Assembly (NCBI GenBank): GCA_947448725.1
Contig: CANFOM010000006.1
Coordinates: 62,001 to 126,000 of the forward strand
Length of the DNA stretch: 64,000 nt
DNA from: Bacteroidota bacterium
Lineage (GTDB): Bacteria > Bacteroidota > Bacteroidia > Chitinophagales > Chitinophagaceae
Direction: 5' to 3'
This document shows positions 35,217-44,012 of this stretch, one piece after another. The first letter of the stretch is position 1. The number at the start of each line of letters is the position of its first letter. Under the pieces are notes generated by a model. That model ran no database searches. It had not been told where the DNA came from and saw only the letters and a program-made list of their open reading frames with translations. The position numbers and the translations under genes are program-made.

Positions 35217-38200
35217 TTAATTTAGTGTTGCCTTATGTTTATTTCTATTAAAGACCCAAAAGATGATAGGGAATACTAGCAAGGTCATCACCGTAGCTGT
35301 TACCAACCCGCCAATAATAACAATGGCCAAAGGCTTTTGTGATTCCGAGCCTATACCAGTGCTTATGGCAGCAGGCATCAGCCCAATAGAAGCCATTAAA
35401 GCGGTCATCACTACTGGTCTTGTTCTAACGATTACCGCATTTAATATAGAATCATTCAAAGAAAATTTCAGTTTTAAGTTATTGTGAAATTCCGAAATTA
35501 AAATAACTCCATTTTGAATGCATATACCAAATAGGGCTATAAATCCAACACCTGCAGATATTCCAAAATTCATACCAGTAAGGTGCAAAGCAATAATGCC
35601 CCCGATGATGGCAAAAGGTACATTGGTTAAAACCAATAAGGAGTCTTTTATATTACCAAACAATATAAATAATAAAACAAAAATGCCTATTAAGCTAATA
35701 GGAACCATTTGTCCTAGACGGCCAGTAGCTCTTACTTGGTTTTCAAACTCACCCGTCCAGCCAATAGAATAACCATCTGGTAATTTGATATTGTTTTCTA
35801 CATTTTTTTGTGATTCAGCAATGGTACCCCCTAAGTCTCTATCTCTTACTGAAAATTTAACGCCTATAAAACGTTTGGTATTATCACGATAAATAAAAGC
35901 AGGTCCGGTTACTTTTTTAATTTCTGCAATTTGTTTTAAAGGAATTTTAGCCCCTTGCATGGTAGGTACTTTTAACTCTGCAATATCTTTTTCATTTTTT
36001 CTAAATTCTTCTTGATAACGAACTCTTACTGCAAATTTCTTTTCTCCTTCAAATTTTTCAGTAGCTGTTTTACCGCCCACTGCCATTTCTAACACTGCTT
36101 GCGCATCGGCCACTTTTACGCCAAATGCAGCCATTTTTTCTCGATCTAAAATAACGGACAATTCTGGTTGTCCTAAATTTCTTAATATACCTACATCTTT
36201 GATACCACGTACATGTTCAATTTGTTTAATTACCTGATTGGCTATTTCGTCTAATTTATCTAAATCATCTCCATAAATTTTTACTGCATTTGATGCATTA
36301 ATGCCCGCTACTGCTTCAGCAACATTATCGATAATGGGTTGTGAATAATTATACCCGATTCCCTGATATTTACTTAAAGAATCATCCATTTCTCGTACTA
36401 AATCATCCATGGATATTTTTCTTCCCCATTTTTCTTTGGGCTTTAAATTTACTTGCATTTGTACATAATAAAAACCGCTAGGATCAGTTCCATCATTGCT
36501 TCTTCCTACCTGAGAAAGTACCCCATTTACTTCTGGAAATTGTTGTAGCTCTTTCCTTAATGAAGTAGTTTTAGCTACCGTTTCGGTTAAACTTTGACTC
36601 ATTGGAAATTTAGCTTCTACCCAAAGGGCCCCTTCATTTAATTGAGGTAAAAATTCAGTGCCTAATAAGGAAGCTGAGAAAAAAGTAATAAGCATAAAAG
36701 CCAATGAAGCCAATAGGGTTAATCGTTTATTTTTAAACGTCCACTGAAAGCCTTTTTTTACAGCATTGTTCCAAAAATTTACAAATCGATTATTTTTTTC
36801 TTTTACGTTTTTATTCAACAGTAGGTGGCATAAAACTGGGACTAAAGTAAGTGTAAATAATAAGGCCCCTAATAAAGCAAAACCTAGAGTATAGGCCAAT
36901 GGAGAAAACATTTTTCCCTCCACTTTTTGAAAAGAAAAAATGGGAAGTAAAGCCGTGATGATAATTAGCTTTGAAAAGAATATAGCTTTCCCTAAGCCTG
37001 TGCCTGTTTTTTTAATCACACTTCCAATGGCCAACTTATTAAATACGGCCATTCCTTTTTTATGAGCAATATGATCCAATGTCACAAAAATACCTTCCAC
37101 CATCACTACCGCACCGTCTATGATAATTCCAAAGTCCACCGCTCCTAATGACAATAAATTAGCCGACATCCCTTTTAATCTTAAGCATAAAAATGCAAAC
37201 AAAAGCGACAATGGAATGATGATGGATACCGTTACGGTTGTTCTCCAATCGGCCATGAATAGAAATACGATTACTGTTACAAATAAAATTCCTTCAAACA
37301 TATTATGCATCACCGTATCCGTAGTGTAATCCATTAAATTATCTCTGTCATAAAAAGTTTCCATTTTTACATCCTTAGGCAAAACATGCTCGTTTAAGTT
37401 TTTAATTTTTTCTTTAACTCGAGCTAAAACTTCTTTAGGATTTTCCCCTTTTCTCATCACCACAATGCCCTCTACCACATCATCATTACTATTCAAACCA
37501 ACCTGGCCTACTCTAGGCATGGCACTTTCCTTAACCACTGCTACATTCTTCACTAAAATTGGATTGCCATTGGCTTGATCTACAATAATATTTTCTATAT
37601 CCTTTATGGACTTTAATAAACCTACTCCTCTTACTACGTAGGCTTGCTTATTTTTTTCGATAACATCCCCTCCAACATTCACATTACTTTGTGTAACTGC
37701 TTCATACACTTTCGTAGGCGTAATGTCATATTTGGCTAACTTATTAGGATCTACACTTACCTCGTAAGTTTTTTCTTGTCCGCCAAAGGCTACCAAATCT
37801 GCTACCCCTGGAACAGCCCTTAATTGCCTATCAATGACCCAGGTTTGTAGCGTTAGCAAGTCTCTGGTGTCTCTTTTATCTGATTTTAAAACATATCTAA
37901 AAATTTCGCCAGTAGGCCCATAAGGAGGCTGTACGTCAGGCTCCACATTATCGGGTAGAGATACATTTCTTAATTGATTGTTTACCTGCTGTCTCGCAAA
38001 AAAATCGTCAACCTCGTCCTCAAAAATTATTTTAATTACAGAAAGGCCAAACATGGTAATACTTCTTACGCTTGTTTTTTTCTGCACTGAGTTCATGGAG
38101 ATTTCAATAGGCGTAGTTACAAACCTTTCTATTTCTTCGGCACTTCGTCCATTCCACTGAGTAACAATAATAATTTGCGTATTGGTCACATCAGGAAAGG

Positions 38201-38321
38201 CTTCAATAGGCATGTTTTTAAAGGCAACAAAACCCGCTATCACCAAAATTCCCACCCAGAAGAAAGTAAATGCTTTATTCTTAATGGAAAAAGCAATAAT
38301 ATTTTTAATAAATTTATTCAT
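35217..38321 (-). CDS. czcA: CusA/CzcA family heavy-metal RND efflux pump
   Basis: A 1034-residue RND transporter with twelve membrane segments and two large periplasmic loops. The HME-RND proton-relay signature is present near residue 400 as GAVDFGIIIDGAVVMVEG, and the N-terminus has NMPIEAFPDVTNTQIIIVTQW, typical of CzcA/CusA. The methionine triad of Cu/Ag-specific CusA was not verified, so zinc/cobalt/cadmium versus copper/silver is open. It works with the CzcB and CzcC-like products encoded upstream. Confidence 0.92.
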   Translation of the reverse strand: MNKFIKNIIAFSIKNKAFTFFWVGILVIAGFVAFKNMPIEAFPDVTNTQIIIVTQWNGRSAEEIERFVTTPIEISMNSVQKKTSVRSITMFGLSVIKIIFEDEVDDFFARQQVNNQLRNVSLPDNVEPDVQPPYGPTGEIFRYVLKSDKRDTRDLLTLQTWVIDRQLRAVPGVADLVAFGGQEKTYEVSVDPNKLAKYDITPTKVYEAVTQSNVNVGGDVIEKNKQAYVVRGVGLLKSIKDIENIIVDQANGNPILVKNVAVVKESAMPRVGQVGLNSNDDVVEGIVVMRKGENPKEVLARVKEKIKNLNEHVLPKDVKMETFYDRDNLMDYTTDTVMHNMFEGILFVTVIVFLFMADWRTTVTVSIIIPLSLLFAFLCLRLKGMSANLLSLGAVDFGIIIDGAVVMVEGIFVTLDHIAHKKGMAVFNKLAIGSVIKKTGTGLGKAIFFSKLIIITALLPIFSFQKVEGKMFSPLAYTLGFALLGALLFTLTLVPVLCHLLLNKNVKEKNNRFVNFWNNAVKKGFQWTFKNKRLTLLASLAFMLITFFSASLLGTEFLPQLNEGALWVEAKFPMSQSLTETVAKTTSLRKELQQFPEVNGVLSQVGRSNDGTDPSGFYYVQMQVNLKPKEKWGRKISMDDLVREMDDSLSKYQGIGYNYSQPIIDNVAEAVAGINASNAVKIYGDDLDKLDEIANQVIKQIEHVRGIKDVGILRNLGQPELSVILDREKMAAFGVKVADAQAVLEMAVGGKTATEKFEGEKKFAVRVRYQEEFRKNEKDIAELKVPTMQGAKIPLKQIAEIKKVTGPAFIYRDNTKRFIGVKFSVRDRDLGGTIAESQKNVENNIKLPDGYSIGWTGEFENQVRATGRLGQMVPISLIGIFVLLFILFGNIKDSLLVLTNVPFAIIGGIIALHLTGMNFGISAGVGFIALFGICIQNGVILISEFHNNLKLKFSLNDSILNAVIVRTRPVVMTALMASIGLMPAAISTGIGSESQKPLAIVIIGGLVTATVMTLLVFPIIFWVFNRNKHKATLN

Positions 38322-38353
38322 TAATGTGCTTGTGTAAGATTTAAAAAAAGGAA

Positions 38354-39439
38354 TTAATCATTTAAGGCATCATACACCAACAATTGATTATTAGTCATGA
38401 TTTTTTCGCCATTTTTTAAACCGCTAGTGATATAGGCTATACCACCTACTTGTCTAAAAACCTCAACCTGTCTTGTTTCAATATTACTTCTATCTTTAAA
38501 AATCATTACATAGTTTTTACTTTTATCAAAAATAATTGCGGCAGAAGGAATGGCAATCATTTGTTTTGATTCATTGTAAGAAAGCTTAATACTTGCACTC
38601 ATTTCTGGTTTTAAAATAAAGTCAGGATTATTCAATTTAATAATTGCTTTCATTGCCTTAGTTTCAGGATCAATGATATTAAATATTTTATCTAACTTTC
38701 CTTTGAATACTTTATCTGGGTAACTTAAAGTGGTCACTTCCGCATCCACACCAACTTTAATATTATTGATATCACTTTCATTGATGTTGGCCACAGCCCA
38801 TACTTCATTGATTTCTGCTATGTCAAAAATATTGTCAGTTCGATCATTTCTTAACAACATGTCCTGATTAATTTTCTTTTCGATGATAAAACCATTCATA
38901 GGGGCTCTTACCTCGTAGATAGCGCCCTTGTTCATATGATAAATTTGATAAGTTTCTTGAATTCTATTTAACTGTGATAAGGCTTTCTCATATTCACTTT
39001 TAGCTTCTACCACATCTCTTTCGGCGTTTAACTTCCCTTCAAAAAGTTCCTGAATCACTTTATAATTGTTCTTTTTAACAATAACATCATTTTTCGCGTC
39101 TTCTAAATCTTTTTCATACCCTGCTACTTCAGTACTACGAATTGACGCTAGTAATTGTCCTTTTTTAACATAGTCGCCTAGTTCTACATATACCTTAGTA
39201 ACGTTTCCGCCTACAACAGGAAACACTTCAATTAATTTCTTATTGTCCGCAGTAATTTTACCAAAAAAACTTAGCTCATTTTTTAATTGCTGCGTAGAAA
39301 CTGTATCAAAGCTACTTGTTGAAAGCATTTTATTGCTCATGACATAGCCTTCTTTGATTTGTTTATTTTCAGTATCCGATTTACAACTAGTTATTAAAAA
39401 AAGATTTATTAATAATATAGTGGTTAAAATATTTTTCAT
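38354..39439 (-). CDS. RND periplasmic adaptor of the metal pump (CzcB/CusB-like), lipoprotein
   Basis: A 361-residue membrane fusion protein with a lipobox (LINLFLITSC). VFPVVGGNVTKVYVELGDYVKKGQLLASI and YEVRAPMNGFIIEKKI are the two lipoyl half motifs, and the coiled-coil hairpin lies between them. It lacks the CusB N-terminal Met-rich metal-binding tail that I could recognise. It lies 32 bases before CzcA in the direction of transcription. Confidence 0.88.
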   Translation of the reverse strand: MKNILTTILLINLFLITSCKSDTENKQIKEGYVMSNKMLSTSSFDTVSTQQLKNELSFFGKITADNKKLIEVFPVVGGNVTKVYVELGDYVKKGQLLASIRSTEVAGYEKDLEDAKNDVIVKKNNYKVIQELFEGKLNAERDVVEAKSEYEKALSQLNRIQETYQIYHMNKGAIYEVRAPMNGFIIEKKINQDMLLRNDRTDNIFDIAEINEVWAVANINESDINNIKVGVDAEVTTLSYPDKVFKGKLDKIFNIIDPETKAMKAIIKLNNPDFILKPEMSASIKLSYNESKQMIAIPSAAIIFDKSKNYVMIFKDRSNIETRQVEVFRQVGGIAYITSGLKNGEKIMTNNQLLVYDALND

Positions 39440-39477
39440 TAATTGGTATTTATAGTTATTGATGATGATAGTAAAAA

Positions 39478-40725
39478 TTAAAATAAATCTTTATTGACAA
39501 CACTATTGAGGGCTTCACTGGATAGAACCATTGTTTTCTTAATTTCATTGAAGTGCGCCCTCATTTGATTGTAACTTTCTAAAAAATCAGTAAAATCAAG
39601 AATCCCGATATTCCCTTTTTTGAAATTATTTAGTACGCCTTGGTAAACAGATTCATAATTATCGATATTGGATTCTAATAATTGCTTATAATTGGTGTTG
39701 GCATCTAACCATTTTTTGTAGGTACTTACTACTTCCGCTTTTAATTTTAATTCCTCAGATTGACGATCTGTTTTAGCGACCGAAGTCATAGACTCTGCAA
39801 ATTTAATATTGCCTTGATTTTTATTCCATAATATTAGAGGTAAGCCTAAGGTTAAATTAATTTGATTATTAAAAGCGCCTCCATGTTGATCCCAAGAAGA
39901 ACCTAGGGTAATATCTGGAACCCTCATTGCTTTTTGAAGATTTATATTAATTTCATTGGTTCGTACATTTTGAATAGAAACACTATAATCTGGTCTGAGC
40001 AATAAGGCTTGTTGCTCGAGATCAAATAAATTCAACGGTAATGAAACTATATATTTATTAAAAAGTTTTTCATTGACAGAGGGTTTCAACTGAATACTAT
40101 CAGCTAGTAAAATATTTAAAGTGGCTTCTTCTTCTATATTACTTTTGATGGTTTCCATTCTTTCATTTTTTAAATCAAAAAGAAGCGATTGTAAACGTAC
40201 ATAATCTTTTATAGGAACATTCCCTTTGGCTGACTGGATTCCATAAGCTTTAACCAATGTATCTAAATTGTTGATTTGCTGTGTTGTTACATCCAGTTTT
40301 TTATTATTAAAATAGAGTGTATAAAAAGATCGCCTTAATTCAAATTTTAAATTTCTTAGTAAATCTTGAAATTCCAAAGTGGCAATCAGTTGGTTATTTT
40401 TTGCTAATTCAATTTGTGCTTTCTTTTTTCCGCCTAAGTAAATAAGTTGTTGGATGGAAGCTGCCTTTTGACCAGATTTTCCAATATCAAAATATTTTCC
40501 ATTATCCGGATTTCTGGCATTAAATTCAGAAGACAAATAAGGGTTATCCCACAATTTTGCCTGTATGGTTAAGGCTTTGGATCCTTCAATATTAAATTGT
40601 GCAGCTAATAAACTAAGGTTATTTTTTAAAAATATACTTTCACAATCACTTAGACTAGTTACTGTTTGTGCATTCGAATGATAACTTATTAATAATGAAT
40701 TGAATAAGAATAAATATTTGAACAT
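39478..40725 (-). CDS. TolC family outer membrane protein of the metal pump (CzcC-like)
   Basis: A 415-residue outer membrane efflux protein. The ATG at 40725 starts the signal peptide MFKYLFLFNSLLISYHSNAQ; the ORF-track start at 40752 is a TTG. NLSLLAAQFNIEGSKALTIQAKLWDNPYLSSEF and MRVPDITLGSSWDQHGG mark the two repeats typical of CzcC. First gene of the czcCBA unit, preceded by three TTAAGG boxes. Confidence 0.88.
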   Translation of the reverse strand: MFKYLFLFNSLLISYHSNAQTVTSLSDCESIFLKNNLSLLAAQFNIEGSKALTIQAKLWDNPYLSSEFNARNPDNGKYFDIGKSGQKAASIQQLIYLGGKKKAQIELAKNNQLIATLEFQDLLRNLKFELRRSFYTLYFNNKKLDVTTQQINNLDTLVKAYGIQSAKGNVPIKDYVRLQSLLFDLKNERMETIKSNIEEEATLNILLADSIQLKPSVNEKLFNKYIVSLPLNLFDLEQQALLLRPDYSVSIQNVRTNEININLQKAMRVPDITLGSSWDQHGGAFNNQINLTLGLPLILWNKNQGNIKFAESMTSVAKTDRQSEELKLKAEVVSTYKKWLDANTNYKQLLESNIDNYESVYQGVLNNFKKGNIGILDFTDFLESYNQMRAHFNEIKKTMVLSSEALNSVVNKDLF

Positions 40726-40777
40726 GTAAAGCAAGCTTGATTTAAGTTGCAAAGGTTAGTATTCTTCCTTTAGTAAC

Positions 40778-40806
40778 CCTTAAATATTACCTTAAATATG
40801 CCTTAA
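40778..40806 (-). promoter_or_regulatory. Triple TTAAGG direct repeat upstream of czcC (probable response regulator site)
   Basis: On the minus strand TTAAGG occurs at 40801-40806, 40790-40795 and 40778-40783, spaced 11 and 12 bases. This is the spacing of OmpR-family dimer sites. It lies just before a near-consensus -7 TAACCTTTG (40750-40758). The same repeat occurs upstream of the regulator gene. Confidence 0.6.
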
Positions 40807-40821
40807 TTTTTGAATTTTTAG

Positions 40822-42183
40822 CTAAATGTAAAACGTTAGTTTAAATTGATTGATGGAATCATCAACAATTGAATAAGTAATTTTAGCATGATGGATAGCT
40901 AAAATTCGCTCTACAATTCTTAAGCCTAAACCAAAACCAGCTGTACCCAATGCGTTTTGACCTCTCATAAAGGGTTCAAATAAGCGCTTTTGATCCGATT
41001 CACTTATTACCATCCCATTATTTGAGATCGTACAATGTATTTGATCTTGTTCTTGATCAATGCGAATTTTAACTTCTTTATTACTACTATAATTATAGGC
41101 ATTTTTTAATAAGTTCATAAAAACAATTTCAAGCATTATTTTATTCCCCCTAACTTCTCTTATATCATCTGATTCATTTTCAATATGAATATCAAAATAA
41201 ATCTTACCATCGGAATGTTGTTGGTTAATTTTTTCAATACAATTATACAATATTTCATCTAGTCTTTGCATTTCTTCCAGATCGGAAATTGATTTTTGAT
41301 TCTTAGATAAAATCAACAATGAATGTATCAATTCGGAAATTTGATTGGTATCTGATAAAATTTTATTTAAAAAGTCTTTTGTATCTAAGGAAATAGTAGG
41401 ATCAATTATTTTATTTTCTATTTGCGCCATCATTCTTGAAATAGGCGTTCTTAACTCATGGGAAGCATTGGCGGTAAACTCTAATTGATCTTTTAAAGAG
41501 TCATCAATACGCTTAAGCATTAGGTTAAACTCATTCGCTAATAAATCAATTTCATTTTTTTCAGATTTTATTTCTATACGTTCACCTAAATTATTTTCAT
41601 TGATAGATTTTATTTTCTTATGAAAAAAATGCAGAGGTATCAGTAGTCTATCTATGGTAATTCTGGTTAAAAATAAAGCGAGCAATGTAAAAATGACAAA
41701 GGAAAAAGATAAAACATAAATCAAATATTGTAATTTTCTGAGGCCTGACGTGTCTTTTGCAGAAATTAAAATATAGTAGGGTTCATTTTTTAAATTATAA
41801 TAGCTGCCAAAAATTTCTGTATCATTTACTCTTTTAAAAAATTGCTTCTGCTTACCTAATGCTAGCAGATCGCGTTTTTCCCAGGTGAATAAGGAATCAT
41901 ATAGGCTACTATAGATTAATTTGAAATCTTTGTTAAAAACCAATGTTTTTTCATCAAAAAGATTGTCTACTTTTTGCCTATCTAAATTTTTAATTAATTC
42001 CTGATCAGTTTCTTTCAATTCAATTAATAGTTCAACAGTAGACAAGGCCTTTTGCCTTAGTCTATCTTGAAATTCTTCAGATCTAAAATCAGAAAAAAGT
42101 AAGACTACCGTGATACCTATGATAGCATAGAGTACAGAAAATAGTATGGTTACGAATAATGAAATTCTTGACTTTAATGTCAT
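40822..42183 (-). CDS. Sensor histidine kinase of the metal-efflux two-component system
   Basis: A 453-residue membrane kinase: membrane segments near 8-30 and 152-173 flank a periplasmic sensor domain, then HAMP, the HisKA box FTANASHELRTPISRMM (His242) and the HATPase motifs NLLKNAYNYSSN and GFGLGLRIVERIL. It overlaps the regulator gene by 4 bases (ATGA), a mark of translational coupling. Its position beside czcCBA makes metal sensing likely, as in CusS/CzcS. Confidence 0.92.
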   Translation of the reverse strand: MTLKSRISLFVTILFSVLYAIIGITVVLLFSDFRSEEFQDRLRQKALSTVELLIELKETDQELIKNLDRQKVDNLFDEKTLVFNKDFKLIYSSLYDSLFTWEKRDLLALGKQKQFFKRVNDTEIFGSYYNLKNEPYYILISAKDTSGLRKLQYLIYVLSFSFVIFTLLALFLTRITIDRLLIPLHFFHKKIKSINENNLGERIEIKSEKNEIDLLANEFNLMLKRIDDSLKDQLEFTANASHELRTPISRMMAQIENKIIDPTISLDTKDFLNKILSDTNQISELIHSLLILSKNQKSISDLEEMQRLDEILYNCIEKINQQHSDGKIYFDIHIENESDDIREVRGNKIMLEIVFMNLLKNAYNYSSNKEVKIRIDQEQDQIHCTISNNGMVISESDQKRLFEPFMRGQNALGTAGFGLGLRIVERILAIHHAKITYSIVDDSINQFKLTFYI

Positions 42184-42857
42184 ATATCATTCTTTAAAAA
42201 ATAGCCAAATCCAACTTTGGTATGGATTAATTTTATTGCTGAATTTTTATCAATTTTCTTTCTAAGTGAATTGATGTAGACTTCGATAGTATTTTGATTG
42301 GTGATGACTTGATAATCCCATAGTTTTTCGCTAATGGTTGTTTTGGAAACCACTTTGCCATTGGCCGATGCTAAAATATTCAACAATTTAAACTCTTTGG
42401 GGGTTAATTGTATTTCAATTCCTGAACGTTTTACACTCATTTCAGAATTAGATATGATCAAATCTTCAACTACTAAATCCACTTCTTGCTGTGGAACATC
42501 TTTGCGTTTTAACAAGGAATTTATTCTTGCAAAAAGTTCTTCAAAATGAAATGGCTTTAATAAATAATCATCCGCCCCATTATGGAATGCTTTTAATTTA
42601 TCTTCAATTTCTCCAAAAGCGGTAAGCATTAAAATAGGCACTTTTTTATCCTTAGCTCTAATGGCCATGCAAACTTCTAATCCATTTTGACCCGGTACAT
42701 TAATGTCTAATATGACCAAATCATACAACTCATTATTAAATTGATGTATCGCCATAGTTCCGTCCAATACTGCGGAGCAATCGAAACCTTTGGTTTTAAG
42801 AAATTTTTCAATTTCTTTAGAAAGTGTATGGTCGTCCTCCAATAAAAGTATTTTCAT
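42180..42857 (-). CDS. OmpR family response regulator of the metal-efflux system (CusR/CzcR-like)
   Basis: A 225-residue regulator with a complete receiver (Asp8/Asp9, phosphoacceptor Asp51 in LVILDINVPG, Lys in DYLLKPF) and a winged-helix DNA-binding domain (LTPKEFKLLNILASANGKVVS; NTIEVYINSLRKKI). It probably activates czcCBA through TTAAGG repeats and its own promoter too, since the same repeats lie upstream of it. Confidence 0.92.
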   Translation of the reverse strand: MKILLLEDDHTLSKEIEKFLKTKGFDCSAVLDGTMAIHQFNNELYDLVILDINVPGQNGLEVCMAIRAKDKKVPILMLTAFGEIEDKLKAFHNGADDYLLKPFHFEELFARINSLLKRKDVPQQEVDLVVEDLIISNSEMSVKRSGIEIQLTPKEFKLLNILASANGKVVSKTTISEKLWDYQVITNQNTIEVYINSLRKKIDKNSAIKLIHTKVGFGYFLKNDI

Positions 42858-42873
42858 AATATTAATCTTAAAA

Positions 42874-42902
42874 CGAAGTTACAACATATCAATTTAGTCA
42901 AA
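42874..42902 (-). promoter_or_regulatory. Promoter of the two-component operon
   Basis: On the minus strand TTTG (42902-42899) is followed after 17 bases by TAACTTCG (42881-42874), a good Bacteroidota-type promoter, 17 bases before the ATG at 42857. Confidence 0.5.
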
Positions 42903-42940
42903 TACGTCCATTTCTATATTTAACATTCTACTATAATCTT

Positions 42941-42957
42941 CCTTAAAAATTCCTTAA
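42941..42957 (-). promoter_or_regulatory. TTAAGG direct repeat upstream of the response regulator gene
   Basis: TTAAGG-N5-TTAAGG on the minus strand (42957-42952 and 42946-42941), 11 bases apart, about 40 bases upstream of the -33 element of the two-component promoter. The sequence and spacing repeat the array before czcC, which suggests autoregulation. Confidence 0.55.
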
Positions 42958-43035
42958 TTTGACTAGGATGGGCATTGGTTTACAATTCTTAGCAGGTTTA
43001 CCGAGTAGGACTGTGGTCAAAATAGGAACTAAATC

Positions 43036-43944
43036 CTATTTCCAACAAGCCAATAAGATTCCAACAATTGCTTTTACTACCATAAGTCCATCTATGAGTA
43101 ATATATTCTCATCAATGGCTTTTCGTTTTTGAATAAGATATGTCACTAATAAAATTAGAATAGAAATTAAAAAAGGAATTACTAAATAAATAAAAGATTG
43201 TTGTAATCTAAAAAATAACGATAGCGCTAAATATAAAAATAATAACGGGAAAACTAATTTATACATAGTGGGTTTGATGCCATATTTTACTATAAGCGTT
43301 TTCACTTTTTCATCGCTGTCTCTGTTTAAATCTTTTATATCAAATAAAATAGCTAGTATTAAAATGAATAAAAATAATTGTAGCAAATACATAAATATAT
43401 AATTACGAAAAGAATTTAAAATAATTGGCCCATTAGCCTTCAATAGCAAGGGCGTAAGTCCACACATTACTACCCATACCCATGCAATACTTAAAGATTT
43501 TAGCAAGCCTTTATGTCTAATTTGTAGTCTTTTAAATAGCAAATGAGCATATTGATAAAAAAATGAAATAAGTAATGTTAGGATTAAAATACACTTTAGC
43601 AGGGGCGTTAAAGAAAAAAATACTTCAATTACTTTCAGTTTAATAAAGGCAATATATAAACCTACCCCTATTAAAACAAACTGTCTTAATTTTAGATAGC
43701 GCTTATTTTGTATATACCATTGCGACCTTTCATTATAGATACCTATTTCTATTTCATCAAAATATGCATAAGTATAATAAACTACTGTACTAGTATAAAT
43801 AAATACAACTAAATATAAGGAAGGTGCTGTTTTAAAAATAGCTAAGTGGGTTTCCACACTTAATAATGCTGCGGCAATTCCATAAAAGTGATTGCTCCAC
43901 AATAACAAACCCTTCCAGTTAAAAAATGTTTTTCCTTTCAACAC
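43036..43944 (-). CDS. UbiA-like polytopic membrane protein
   Basis: A 302-residue protein with about eight to nine membrane segments. The acidic motifs YAYFDEIEIGIYNERSQW and LFDIKDLNRDSDEKVKT resemble the two aspartate-rich motifs of UbiA prenyltransferases, but the first is displaced and degenerate, so enzymatic prenyl transfer is not certain. The start is GTG at 43944; no in-frame ATG is available. It follows the PQQ dehydrogenase gene by 68 bases on the same strand. Confidence 0.6.
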   Translation of the reverse strand: MLKGKTFFNWKGLLLWSNHFYGIAAALLSVETHLAIFKTAPSLYLVVFIYTSTVVYYTYAYFDEIEIGIYNERSQWYIQNKRYLKLRQFVLIGVGLYIAFIKLKVIEVFFSLTPLLKCILILTLLISFFYQYAHLLFKRLQIRHKGLLKSLSIAWVWVVMCGLTPLLLKANGPIILNSFRNYIFMYLLQLFLFILILAILFDIKDLNRDSDEKVKTLIVKYGIKPTMYKLVFPLLFLYLALSLFFRLQQSFIYLVIPFLISILILLVTYLIQKRKAIDENILLIDGLMVVKAIVGILLACWK

Positions 43945-44012
43945 AATAAAATTAGGCCATCCCAGTCATGATAAGATAAGTGATGCATAAAAATAAAATA
44001 GATTTAAATTGA

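Noticed and set aside
40726-40752. TTG start of the CzcC-like gene in the ORF track
   Set aside because: ATG at 40725 begins the signal peptide, and the TTG overlaps the likely -7 promoter element.
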